Assembly: GCA_019694835.1 (NCBI GenBank)
Contig: JAIBBE010000008.1
Location: 17,305 to 81,304 of the forward strand
Source of the DNA: Fimbriimonadaceae bacterium
Lineage (GTDB): Bacteria > Armatimonadota > Fimbriimonadia > Fimbriimonadales > Fimbriimonadaceae
Length of the DNA: 64,000 bases
Reading direction: 5' to 3'
Shown here piece by piece: positions 1 to 7,580 of this stretch (positions are counted from its first letter, which is position 1; every line of letters starts with the position of its first letter). The notes under the pieces were generated by a model. The model did not search any database and was not told the DNA's origin. It saw only the letters and a list, made by a program, of their open reading frames with translations. The translations under genes were made by a program, and so were the position numbers.

Positions 1-2
1 GC

Positions 3-242
3 GGCATTCTCAGCATGGCCCGCAGTTCCGATCCGAACTCCGCGAGCAGCCAGTTCTACATCATGGTTGCCGACAAGACCCACCTGGACGGCCAGTACAG
101 CGCGTTCGGTAAGGTCGTGGAGGGTATGGAGGCGGTTGACAAGATCGTCAACTTGGAGCGCGACGCTCGAGACAATCCGCTGCCAAAGAATCCTGCCACG
201 ATCGAGAAGATCGACATCGTGGCCTGGCCCATCAAGAAGTAA
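3..242 (+). CDS. Cyclophilin-type peptidyl-prolyl isomerase, 3' end only
   Basis: The gene enters from the left edge; the reading frame is open from base 3 and only the last ~79 residues are present. They contain the hallmark [19 protein letters not shown] block followed by [19 protein letters not shown], which in cyclophilins forms the proline-binding active-site floor (the Gln and Phe of SQF) and the C-terminal strand/helix. The family catalyses cis-trans isomerisation of Xaa-Pro bonds. Whether this copy is secreted cannot be told because the N-terminus is missing. It converges with the small lipoprotein gene at 410-613, and a long inverted repeat lies between them. Confidence 0.9.
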   Translation, partial: GILSMARSSDPNSASSQFYIMVADKTHLDGQYSAFGKVVEGMEAVDKIVNLERDARDNPLPKNPATIEKIDIVAWPIKK

Positions 243-255
243 CCACGAACGAAGG

Positions 256-400
256 GGAGCGCAGACTTCAGTCTGCCTCAGGGTCGAGGACTTCAGTCCG
301 ACAGTTGGGCGGAGCTATTCGACGAACCAGAACCGAAAACCGATGTCAAGGCCATCGGACTGAAGTCCTCGACCCAGAGGCGGACTAAAGTCCGCGCTCC
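256..400. repeat. Long imperfect inverted repeat (family A), copy 1
   Basis: A 46-base arm at 256-301 is the near-exact reverse complement of 355-400 (about five mismatches), with a 53-base spacer. Each arm contains two smaller palindromes of the GACTTCAGTC/GGACTGAAGTCC type. It fills the gap between two convergent genes. A second copy is at 3221-3350. A bidirectional terminator or REP-like role is inferred from position only. Confidence 0.8.
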
Positions 401-409
401 GTGACCAAG

Positions 410-613
410 CTATTGACCCGGTGAGACCGAATCGGCCTCACCGGATCTTGCGTCGGCTTGACCAGCAACTTCACGAGCCTTGTCAACCGGAGCGATGCCG
501 GCTCCTTGTGGCTTCGCATCGGTGTTTGAGGCAACCGGCTGAGAGGCCGGACCGCAGCCAATCGTGACGATCGAAGCAGCGAAGAAGAGACCTAGAACGA
601 ATGCCCGTTTCAC
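410..613 (-). CDS. Small putative lipoprotein
   Basis: A 67-residue product with a GTG start. The N-terminus MKRAFVLGLFFAASIVTIGC has two basic residues, a hydrophobic stretch and a lipobox-like TIGC, so export and lipidation of Cys20 are likely. The remaining ~47 residues are Ala/Pro/Asp/Gly rich with no recognisable domain and look unstructured. It converges with the cyclophilin gene. Function unknown; the signal sequence is the main reason to believe it is expressed. Confidence 0.55.
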   Translation of the reverse strand: MKRAFVLGLFFAASIVTIGCGPASQPVASNTDAKPQGAGIAPVDKAREVAGQADARSGEADSVSPGQ

Positions 614-787
614 ACCGTCTTCATTCCACGGTGAGGCGAACTTCTCACGATTTCACAGAAAGGTCCCAATTTCGCACCGTTGGGTAGGAATTCTTGGGAA
701 CCTGGCGCTACTATTGGTTATTGAGGTTGATTGGGTGTCGCCACGATGCCCGTCGAGAGGAAGAGAAGCTCAGCCCGAGGTACGCAA

Positions 788-1237
788 ATGCTGAAGAAAA
801 TCGCACTTGGAATAGGAATCGGCAGTCAGGTGATCGCAAACGCGGCTGTCTTGAACGAATCAAGCGATCTCGGAGTGTGGAGTTGGCAGGTCCCGTCGTC
901 ACCCGTTGTCACGAAGTGCTTGGTCACCGTGACGCAACCCCTGCTGACGGCGAAAGGATTCCATCTGAAGATGGAGCAGGTCGAAGTCGTCCGGTGCGTC
1001 GACGTGACCATACACTCGCTGCCCGAGATTCTCGAATTGCCTGGTTTCCTCGCCATCGACCTCGACACGAAGGTCCTTGATTCCCTCATCCCCCAAATGG
1101 CGGCGCTCGACAAGATCGACCGCTTCCTGCCCAAGGTTACGTTCGCGTTCGCGGGTGAACCGGCAATGTGTCCGGACCGCCCTGTGATTCCCGATTGGGC
1201 CTGGGCCTGGGAACTCTCATCGTCCGATGGCTGGTAA
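788..1237 (+). CDS. Hypothetical secreted protein
   Basis: The frame is open from 731, but the ATG at 788 is preferred: it has a GAGG ribosome-binding site (about 777-780) and gives a signal-peptide-like start, MLKKIALGIGIGSQVIANAA. The 149-residue product then has a mostly beta-like sequence with two cysteines and a Trp-rich tail (DWAWAWELSSSDGW). I recognise no family. A longer open frame on the opposite strand (826-1413) is Ser/Arg rich and looks like a shadow. It stands alone before the AraC-GyrI pair. Confidence 0.5.
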   Translation: MLKKIALGIGIGSQVIANAAVLNESSDLGVWSWQVPSSPVVTKCLVTVTQPLLTAKGFHLKMEQVEVVRCVDVTIHSLPEILELPGFLAIDLDTKVLDSLIPQMAALDKIDRFLPKVTFAFAGEPAMCPDRPVIPDWAWAWELSSSDGW

Positions 1238-1411
1238 GGCCTAAAGAGACGTGCGACTGGTTTCCGATCTGGCTTAGCCTGACGAGAAATCAGCGAGAGA
1301 TGCGTCCAGTTGCTTGGTGATGGGTAGGGAAGGCTGAGGCGATAAATTCGTCTCAGAGGGAACTCGTTCGTCCTCATGGAGCTGCGCGTCCTCGCAAGCA
1401 CGGTTGGGTGC

Positions 1412-2317
1412 ATGATGCGAGTACAAACACGACACGTTCACACGAGCTGCGTCCAGCGGCTAATCGAGCATATCCTGCAGGGGCCAGAAGGCCCGATGAG
1501 GGTGCCTGAACTTGCCCACGTCGCGGGTCTGTCGCGATTCCACCTGAGTCGCGTTTTTCAGGCCCATACCGGTGAGAGCTTGGCCGACTTTGCGCGCCGC
1601 ATCCGCCTTGAACGCGCGGCACATCGGCTTCAGTACACCCGCGCCAGCGTCGCTGATCTTGCTATGGAGGCCGGTTATTCGAATGGCGAATCGTTTTCGA
1701 GGGCGTTTCGCCAGTTCTTCGGTTGCTGCCCGACCGACTATCGGGACCAGCGCGGCGGTGATTGGCGACTCAAGACTCCATCCCATGTTCACTGGACGCC
1801 CGATGGCGAACTGCCTGCTCTCGCTCCGAAGAACGTCGACAGCGAAATCGCTCTGGTGAGCTTGAAGAAACTGCGATTGGCAGCGATTCGGCACGTGGGC
1901 GATTGGCGGCAGATCGGAGCCCACTGGCTTTATGTTCGACGCGTCGTACAAGAGCACTTTCCCGGGCTCACCCAGCCTCGACTGTTTACGATTCACTACG
2001 ACAACGTGCGATTCGTTCCGCTTCATCGCATTCGAACCGATCTTGCCGTGTCGTTGCCCCTCGGCGCATCTCTCCCGATGGGATGGCATGCCGTTGATCT
2101 GCCTGCGGGAGCTTATGCAACCACCGCTGGCTTCGTTCCCTCGTCCCAATACCGAGCCATCTGGCAGCAGATGGAGGCGGATTGGATTCCTTCGAGCGGG
2201 CAACGACCCGCTATCGTCCCCACATTTGAGGAGTATCCAGAATGGCCCATGCCTTGGGATCGTGCCCGTCTGAGAGCGTTCGTCGGTTTGGATATGGAGA
2301 TGGTCGTCCCCCGGTGA
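1412..2317 (+). CDS. AraC-family regulator with GyrI-like ligand domain (paralogue 1)
   Basis: About 301 residues. The first ~110 residues hold the two helix-turn-helices of the AraC/XylS domain (GLSRFHLSRVFQAHTGESL, then AGYSNGESFSRAFRQFFG followed by PTDYR). The rest matches the GyrI-like/SOUL effector-binding layout (LAAIRHVGDWRQIG near the start, DLAVSLPLG, PTFEEYPEWP at the end), which in relatives binds small, often cationic or drug-like molecules. The start is ATG 1412 or 1415, chosen because the downstream paralogue begins identically with RVQTRH. The TGA overlaps the GTG start of the second paralogue, so the two are translationally coupled. Confidence 0.85.
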   Translation: MMRVQTRHVHTSCVQRLIEHILQGPEGPMRVPELAHVAGLSRFHLSRVFQAHTGESLADFARRIRLERAAHRLQYTRASVADLAMEAGYSNGESFSRAFRQFFGCCPTDYRDQRGGDWRLKTPSHVHWTPDGELPALAPKNVDSEIALVSLKKLRLAAIRHVGDWRQIGAHWLYVRRVVQEHFPGLTQPRLFTIHYDNVRFVPLHRIRTDLAVSLPLGASLPMGWHAVDLPAGAYATTAGFVPSSQYRAIWQQMEADWIPSSGQRPAIVPTFEEYPEWPMPWDRARLRAFVGLDMEMVVPR

Positions 2318-3216
2318 GGGTTCAGACCAGACATCTCCATCTGGTCAGCGTCTATCGCATCATCGAGTACATCTTGTCGTCTGAGCAGGGGGCCATCAGG
2401 CTCCCGGAACTATCGCGCATTGGCGGTCTTTCCCGCTTCCACCTGACCCGGGTCTTTCAGTCGTTGACGGGTGAGAGTTTGGCCGAGTTCGTTCGGCGGA
2501 TAAGGCTGGAGCAGTCGGCACATCGGCTGTTGACAACTTGCGCCTCCATCACTGACCTTGCTCGCAGCGCTGGCTACTCGAACGGCGAAGCGTTTACCCG
2601 CGCATTCCGTGGTCATTACGGTTTGGCGCCGACGGATTTCCGACGCGAGCGAAGGCACGACTGGCGAACCCCTGTGCCTTCCAACTTGCATTGGACCGAC
2701 GGACCCATTTGCTTCCGTCCCCATGTCTTGGAGCAGAACGGGCCGGAGGTTGAAGTCGTGGGCCGTCCGGAACTTCACCTCGCTGCGTTCCGCCACGTCG
2801 GGCCCTATCGCAAGTCGGTTGAGATGTGGCCGAAGATTCGCGAAGCGGTTGAGGCGCACGGACTTGTTACCCCGGAGAGTCGCTGGTACTCGGTCTTTCA
2901 TGATGACCACGCCCGGGTTCCTCATGAGCGCTGTCGTGCGGATCTGGCTGTTACCTGGCCACGCGATGCCGAACTTCCCGTGGGTGCTCACCACCTCGTT
3001 TTGCCCGCCGCGGTCTACGTGGCGACGAGGGAAGAACGAGGCATCGAGGAGCACTCGGAGACATGGGCGGCGTTAACCCGTGACTGGCTCCCCCGATCGG
3101 GCCAGCGCCCGATCAACGTTCCGTGTTTGAACGAGTATCGAAGCTGTCCGGCTCCGTGGGAGGAAGCGCGATTGAAAATGCTGATCGGTTTGGAGGTCGA
3201 TCTGGGTAGACCGTAG
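2314..3216 (+). CDS. AraC-family regulator with GyrI-like ligand domain (paralogue 2)
   Basis: About 300 residues, alignable along its whole length with the preceding gene: AraC HTH pair (GLSRFHLTRVFQSLTGESL; AGYSNGEAFTRAFRGHYG) and a GyrI-like C-terminal domain (HLAAFRHVGPYRKS, DLAVTWPRD, PCLNEYRSCP). The open frame extends upstream to 2242, but GTG 2314 is preferred because it restores the RVQTRHLH start shared with paralogue 1 and creates a 4-nt GTGA overlap with its stop. A local duplication is inferred. The ligand-domain residues have diverged more than the HTHs, which suggests different effectors at similar DNA sites. Confidence 0.85.
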   Translation: MRVQTRHLHLVSVYRIIEYILSSEQGAIRLPELSRIGGLSRFHLTRVFQSLTGESLAEFVRRIRLEQSAHRLLTTCASITDLARSAGYSNGEAFTRAFRGHYGLAPTDFRRERRHDWRTPVPSNLHWTDGPICFRPHVLEQNGPEVEVVGRPELHLAAFRHVGPYRKSVEMWPKIREAVEAHGLVTPESRWYSVFHDDHARVPHERCRADLAVTWPRDAELPVGAHHLVLPAAVYVATREERGIEEHSETWAALTRDWLPRSGQRPINVPCLNEYRSCPAPWEEARLKMLIGLEVDLGRP

Positions 3217-3220
3217 AATT

Positions 3221-3350
3221 GGAGCGCGTGACTTCAGTCCGCCTCTGGACGAAGGACTTCAGTCCCGCTAAATGCGAAAGCTCGCGATAATGCCAGAATC
3301 TTAGTGGACTGAAGTCCTTCGTCCAGAGGCGGACTGAAGTCACATGCTCC
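3221..3350. repeat. Long imperfect inverted repeat (family A), copy 2
   Basis: A 45-base arm at 3221-3265 pairs with 3306-3350, with two mismatches and a 40-base spacer. The arms contain the same GACTTCAGTCCGCCTCTGG core as copy 1 at 256-400, and the element again fills the gap between two convergent genes (end 3216 on + and 3352 on -). Both copies begin with GGAGCGC and end with a GCTCC, so the element boundaries are clear. Confidence 0.85.
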
Positions 3351-3351
3351 T

Positions 3352-4680
3352 TTAGCGGTAGCCAGGTAGGTACGCTGCCTCCGCCTCGAACAGTCGCAAT
3401 GCCATCCGTTTGATCTCCTCGGGACTGCAAACTGCGCTGGTCAACGGATCAAGCATGAGGGCGTGGATGGCGATCTCTTTAGAACGTTCGATCGCCGCGT
3501 CAGCGGCGAGGTCGAACATGCGCATGTTCGAATCGCAGATCGCCGCCATCTGCTTCGGCAAGCGACCAAATCGCGTCGGCTGAATGCGGTTGCGATCAAC
3601 CAAACAGGCGACCTCGACACACCCGTCGTGGGGCAGGTTATCGATGAGTCCGTTAGCGTTGGAGACGTTGCCGTAGATGACGGTCGGCACGTGCTTCTCG
3701 ATCGCCTCGATGATCCATGCGCCGTACTCCCAGGTCCGCTCAAGCGCGATCCTGTCCTCTCCAGAAATCTGCCGCAGCCGTGACTGATCTTGGCCCTTCC
3801 GCCACTCCGGCCAATTGTCCGCGTAGAAACTCTCCTGCCCGCGATATCCCGTGTCGGTGTATTTGTCGAGGAGGTCTTTGCGCTTGCGGTAGTAGGGAAG
3901 GTACTCGCTGAGGTGGCCGCTGGACTCGGTGATGAATGCGCCGAAGTGGAGCATCATATCGGTCCGAACTGGCTCGGCCTTCGCGAAATCGCTGGAACGA
4001 TCTTGGGCTTGCGCGAAGAGACCGGGATAAAGCGACTCGCCGTCAGGGCCGTTGAATTCGGTGAACCACGCGAGGTGATTAATCCCCGCGCAACGCCACT
4101 GGACCTGCTCGTAAGGCACTCCCGTGTACTTCGCGAGCATCTTCGAGGTGCCTTGTACCGAGTGACAAAGCCCGACGACTTCCATGCTGGAGACCCTCGA
4201 GGCTGCGAGGCACATCATGTTCATCGGATTTGTATAGTTGAGCACGACCGCGCGCGGGCAGTGCTCCTCGCAGTCGCGGAGGATGTCGAGCCAAACCGGG
4301 ATGGTGCGGAGGCCCTTGAACAGCCCTCCCGGCCCGATCGTATCGCCGATGTTCTGGCTGACCCCGAACTGCAACGGGATGTCGTTGTCGAATCGGACGC
4401 AGTCGATGCCGCTGACCTCGATGCTGTTGACGATGTAGTCCGTCCCCGAGAGCAGTTCGCGCCTGTCGGTACTGGACCGGATCATCCACTTGTCGGCTTC
4501 GCCCGCTTCCTCGATGATTCGCTGCATGAGGCGGTGAGCCAGGCTGAGGCGTTCGCCATCGATGTCGATGAGCCGAAGCTCTCCGCCGAGTGTGCCGGGG
4601 ATGAGGACGACGTCTTTGAGAATCGAATTTGTGAAGAAGCTCCCGGCGCCGATCATCGTGACATTGATCTTCCGAGGCAT
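3352..4680 (-). CDS. Glycoside hydrolase family 4 (alpha-galactosidase-like)
   Basis: About 442 residues. The N-terminus has the NAD-binding loop (VTMIGAGSFFTNSILKD) and an acidic strand end (LRLIDID); NYTNPMNM and the metal-binding GLCHSVQGTSKML with AGINHLAWF are GH4 signatures. The Cys-His-Ser-Val tetrad is the version described for alpha-galactosidases of the MelA type. The family uses NAD and a divalent metal in a redox-elimination mechanism, cytoplasmically. The start at 4680 is chosen because family members begin just before the NAD loop; ATGs at 4746 and 4755 give a non-conserved extension. It is divergent from the response regulator at 4846. Substrate is inferred. Confidence 0.85.
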   Translation of the reverse strand: MPRKINVTMIGAGSFFTNSILKDVVLIPGTLGGELRLIDIDGERLSLAHRLMQRIIEEAGEADKWMIRSSTDRRELLSGTDYIVNSIEVSGIDCVRFDNDIPLQFGVSQNIGDTIGPGGLFKGLRTIPVWLDILRDCEEHCPRAVVLNYTNPMNMMCLAASRVSSMEVVGLCHSVQGTSKMLAKYTGVPYEQVQWRCAGINHLAWFTEFNGPDGESLYPGLFAQAQDRSSDFAKAEPVRTDMMLHFGAFITESSGHLSEYLPYYRKRKDLLDKYTDTGYRGQESFYADNWPEWRKGQDQSRLRQISGEDRIALERTWEYGAWIIEAIEKHVPTVIYGNVSNANGLIDNLPHDGCVEVACLVDRNRIQPTRFGRLPKQMAAICDSNMRMFDLAADAAIERSKEIAIHALMLDPLTSAVCSPEEIKRMALRLFEAEAAYLPGYR

Positions 4681-4845
4681 GTTTCCGGGCAAGCCGATTC
4701 GTGAGTCAGGGCGAGAGTGGTCGATATGTGATTCGGTTGAGGCCATTTGGTTCATTTTGGTCAATTTGGCCCTAGCGCGCCCGCCTCGACTTCACGTAAT
4801 ATGAAACCAGTCGAGGCAAATTCCAGTTATATTAGGCAGTCCACC

Positions 4846-5295
4846 ATGAGCACTAAAGTAGTCCTGTTGATCGAAGACAATCCGACCGACGAGCGGCTCA
4901 CCTTACGGGCGCTTCGAAGGAACAACATCATGAATGAGGTCGTCGTCGCCTACGATGGCCAAGAGGGGCTGGACTACCTCTACGCCGAGGGCAAGTTCCA
5001 AGGCCGAGATGTGTCGGAGCCGCCTGCCGTCATCGTCCTCGACCTCAAGTTGCCCAAGGTCGCTGGCGTCGAGGTTTTGCGTCGGATTCGCAGTGACGAG
5101 CGTACGAAGATGATCCCGGTGGTCATTCTGACGTCATCAGATGACGAGAACGAAGTGCAGTTGTGCTACGAGCTCGGCGCAAACAGCTACGTTCGCAAGC
5201 CCACCGACAGCGCTGAGTTCGCTGAGATGGTGCTGAATCTAGGCATGTACTGGCTGCTTCTCAACGTTCCGCCCCCCGTTTTAGTCTCACAATGA
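4846..5295 (+). CDS. Single-domain response regulator (Rcp1/CheY-like)
   Basis: A stand-alone receiver domain of 149 residues with no output domain. Visible are the acidic pair in LLIEDNPTDERL, the phosphoacceptor Asp in VIVLDLKLPKVAGVEVL, the switch Thr in VILTSSDD and the conserved Lys in SYVRKPTDSAEF. The long insertion after the first helix (EEGLDYLYAEGKF-like, here QEGLDYLYAEGKFQG) is characteristic of the Rcp1-type regulators paired with hybrid or phytochrome-like kinases. No histidine kinase is nearby. The frame is open from 4747 with another ATG at 4801, but 4846 gives the usual family N-terminus. It faces away from the GH4 gene. Confidence 0.9.
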   Translation: MSTKVVLLIEDNPTDERLTLRALRRNNIMNEVVVAYDGQEGLDYLYAEGKFQGRDVSEPPAVIVLDLKLPKVAGVEVLRRIRSDERTKMIPVVILTSSDDENEVQLCYELGANSYVRKPTDSAEFAEMVLNLGMYWLLLNVPPPVLVSQ

Positions 5296-5459
5296 TGCGG
5301 GCGAAGTGCTCAACGGGCACTTGCTGACTGTGAGCAAATCCTGGCTGTTGTTGCTCGTCTTTCGAACGAAACAGAATAAGCGAGCTCCGAGAAGCATCGC
5401 CTAGCCCGGTGCTCGGGTCAACGTACCCCCGATTGGGTCAGTGGCGGGCCGAGTTCAGA

Positions 5460-6731
5460 TCAAAGCAAACGAAATGCTATGAACTTGACTTCGTCTACCG
5501 CACAATCAAATTGACCTTTGTAAGCCGACCTAGAAGGCTCCCAAGTGATTCTGATCTGAACTTCATTGGTACTTGAGTGAACGTATTTCCATGTGTCCAC
5601 GGTCCTTACATACGCGACAGAGTCTGCCTCTGTAGGGTTTCTCGTGTCAAACAGATCCCAAGAATTCGTATGGATATTCCACAACGCGACTTTCTGACGC
5701 AGAGAATGCCGTGGGCTTGCCTGGGACTCAATGTAAATCCTGAGAACACTTGCCAGAAACGGCAGGGATCTTCGGAAGATGATTGAACTGGATGGGCTCT
5801 TGCCCGAAAAAGCTAAGCGGATTTGGAGGCGGCTGTCGTCCGAATTCTGCACCGAAGCAAGAGAACCTCCCGTCTGGGTGGCACTGGTTAGTGTGAACGA
5901 GCTTGGCCAGACCGTCTCGTTCGGTGCTGGGAACACCCACCACGAGGACTCGGGTAGCGTGAAGTTGGCCACGTTTTGATAGGTCTCGTGGCTATGCCAG
6001 TTCCTTCCTGGGGTGAATGGCACTGGGGTAGGTATTCCGTTTGAAATGAGCCGGTGAGAACTCACGACCATATGATGTCCCGGCAGGAGGAGATGGCGCG
6101 ATTGCGCGATGTCGTGAACAAAGATGCTGGCACCTGGTACGGAGGGGTACGAACTCCAAGCGAGGATGTTGTTGATGCGGATATCTCGCTCGCAAGTATT
6201 GCCGCCGCTAGCAATCCCTAGGACATCGAGATACCCATAGTAGTGCTTCGAGAACTGGAGATAGGAATACTCCTCGCAGTAGAAGTCCACCCTGGATTCT
6301 GCCGTCGCGTATCCATCTTGCCCATAGACCCAATCGTCCTGTGCATAGGTGTGAACATTCGTCCGATCAGCAACGAACAGGTGAGGGTATGTCGAATTCT
6401 GGGTGACCCAGGTTGCCGAAACAGCCTGGCCGCCATAAAGATAGGGACCGTTGGCGAGTTCTTCTAGGAAGGCTGACGAATGCCAGCCATTTATCGTAAC
6501 CGGGGCAAGGGGGACCGTCTGAGCAACTACGTGGTTTCCGTCCGTCCCGTCACGTCGAGCCATGGCATAGATATGCCCTCCTTCAAATGTGACCCAGGAC
6601 GTGGGCTGGGCGCCCAAAGGGCAAACGCCATCGTCGTCGCAATCAGCGAACACCGAACCGCCCTCCAAAATCTCGGTTGCATGATCAGAGTATAGCCATG
6701 CTCCTTTCAGATGCCAAATCGTCGCTCGCAC
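5460..6731 (-). CDS. Hypothetical protein with C-terminal beta domain
   Basis: About 423 residues from a GTG at 6731; no convincing ribosome-binding site or signal peptide is visible, so the N-terminus may be wrong or lost. The sequence is rich in Trp, Tyr and Ser. The last ~150 residues (TQTGGSLASVQNSDDSRL, then SLRQKVALWNIHTNSWDLFD) resemble a C-terminal beta-sandwich I associate with large secreted proteins of Armatimonadota; that is recollection, not a search. The interior has no catalytic motif I recognise. It lies tail to tail with the response regulator, separated by 164 bases with no further feature. Confidence 0.55.
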   Translation of the reverse strand: MRATIWHLKGAWLYSDHATEILEGGSVFADCDDDGVCPLGAQPTSWVTFEGGHIYAMARRDGTDGNHVVAQTVPLAPVTINGWHSSAFLEELANGPYLYGGQAVSATWVTQNSTYPHLFVADRTNVHTYAQDDWVYGQDGYATAESRVDFYCEEYSYLQFSKHYYGYLDVLGIASGGNTCERDIRINNILAWSSYPSVPGASIFVHDIAQSRHLLLPGHHMVVSSHRLISNGIPTPVPFTPGRNWHSHETYQNVANFTLPESSWWVFPAPNETVWPSSFTLTSATQTGGSLASVQNSDDSRLQIRLAFSGKSPSSSIIFRRSLPFLASVLRIYIESQASPRHSLRQKVALWNIHTNSWDLFDTRNPTEADSVAYVRTVDTWKYVHSSTNEVQIRITWEPSRSAYKGQFDCAVDEVKFIAFRLL

Positions 6732-6901
6732 CCGCCGGAACGGCCACCTGAGCCATGTAACGGGGGAGGCTCCCTGCCGGCTTGGCGGCGTTCAGTACGG
6801 GCCCGATCGTAGCCAACGATGAAACCGCCCCTAAGTCTACTAGGACATTGCGTATAACTGCGTCTACTCCCTAGTAAACATGCCGTACAAAGTGGGCAAA
6901 T

Positions 6902-6959
6902 TCCCAGCCAAATCCCACTTTCGCCCTTGCATTCCCATTTCAGTCCCAGTAATATCCCA
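6902..6959. promoter_or_regulatory. Candidate MraZ operator: phased TCCCA boxes
   Basis: Five exact TCCCA pentamers start at 6902, 6913, 6933, 6944 and 6955, with a degenerate GCCCT at 6923, i.e. steps of 11, 10, 10, 11 and 11 bases. On the other strand these are TGGGA. E. coli MraZ is known to bind three TGGGN direct repeats with 5-base spacers upstream of its own gene. The array lies ~140 bases before mraZ. A weak TTGCGT/TAGTAA promoter-like pair sits just upstream (6848-6877). The rest of 6732-7099 shows no gene. Confidence 0.6.
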
Positions 6960-7099
6960 ATCAAGTGGAGGGACGGTGGACAGGAGGTCCACAGGCTTCA
7001 CTCGGCGGGGCGGGGTGTCCACGCCACGGATTGGAGTAGCCGGAATGCACGGAGGCGGACCGGCTGCACCCCCCCAAAAAGACTCTGGAGAAATCGAAC

Positions 7100-7579
7100 G
7101 TGGAACAGGCGGCGCTATCAAAATTCAAGCCCCTGATCGGTACGGATGAAGCCACGATCGATGATAAGGGTCGCATCTTAGTTTCCAAGAAGAAGCGCGA
7201 GCGCCTCGGCGAAAACTTCGTCGTTGCGCTTGGCGATGTCGGTTGCCTCGTAGCCTACCCCGAGCCGGTTTGGGAACAGATGGTTTCATCTGTTCTTGCG
7301 AAAGATCGGCTCAACCAAGGAACTCAACAGTACACGCGCCTCGTGTTCGGCCTTGCTGAGGACGAACTCAAGTTTGACGCTCAGGGCCGCGTCGTAATTC
7401 CTCAGAAGATGCGCGACTTGGCAAAGCTCAAGGACAAGGTGCTGCTCGTCGGCGCCCTTGATCGCTTGGAGATTTGGGCAAGAGACGAGTACGAAAAGTA
7501 CGCCGCCAAGCCGGATGGCTATGGCGAGGAACGGCGGCAGTCGATTCAAGACGCTTACGAGCGCATGAACCGAGGTTGA
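7100..7579 (+). CDS. mraZ: Transcriptional regulator MraZ
   Basis: 159 residues from a GTG at 7100 preceded by GGAG. It contains two tandem SpoVT-AbrB/MraZ half-domains, each with a DxxGR core: ATIDDKGRILVSKKKRERL near residue 18 and ELKFDAQGRVVIPQKMRDLA near residue 90, the signature of the family. MraZ forms ring-like oligomers that bind direct repeats upstream of its own operon and tune dcw transcription. It is the first gene of the cluster, one base from rsmH, and its likely operator is at 6902-6959. Slightly longer than the ~150 residues usual for the family, with a charged C-terminal tail. Confidence 0.95.
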   Translation: MEQAALSKFKPLIGTDEATIDDKGRILVSKKKRERLGENFVVALGDVGCLVAYPEPVWEQMVSSVLAKDRLNQGTQQYTRLVFGLAEDELKFDAQGRVVIPQKMRDLAKLKDKVLLVGALDRLEIWARDEYEKYAAKPDGYGEERRQSIQDAYERMNRG

Positions 7580-7580
7580 G

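Noticed and set aside
826..1413. 195-codon open frame on the minus strand
   Set aside because: Ser/Arg-rich, no ribosome-binding site, opposite a frame with signal peptide and good ribosome-binding site.
3520..3545. tRNA T-loop-like GTTCGAATC
   Set aside because: Inside the GH4 coding region with no cloverleaf around it.
3790..4704. 304-codon plus-strand frame across the GH4 gene
   Set aside because: Exact antisense of a well-matched GH4 protein; composition typical of a high-GC shadow.
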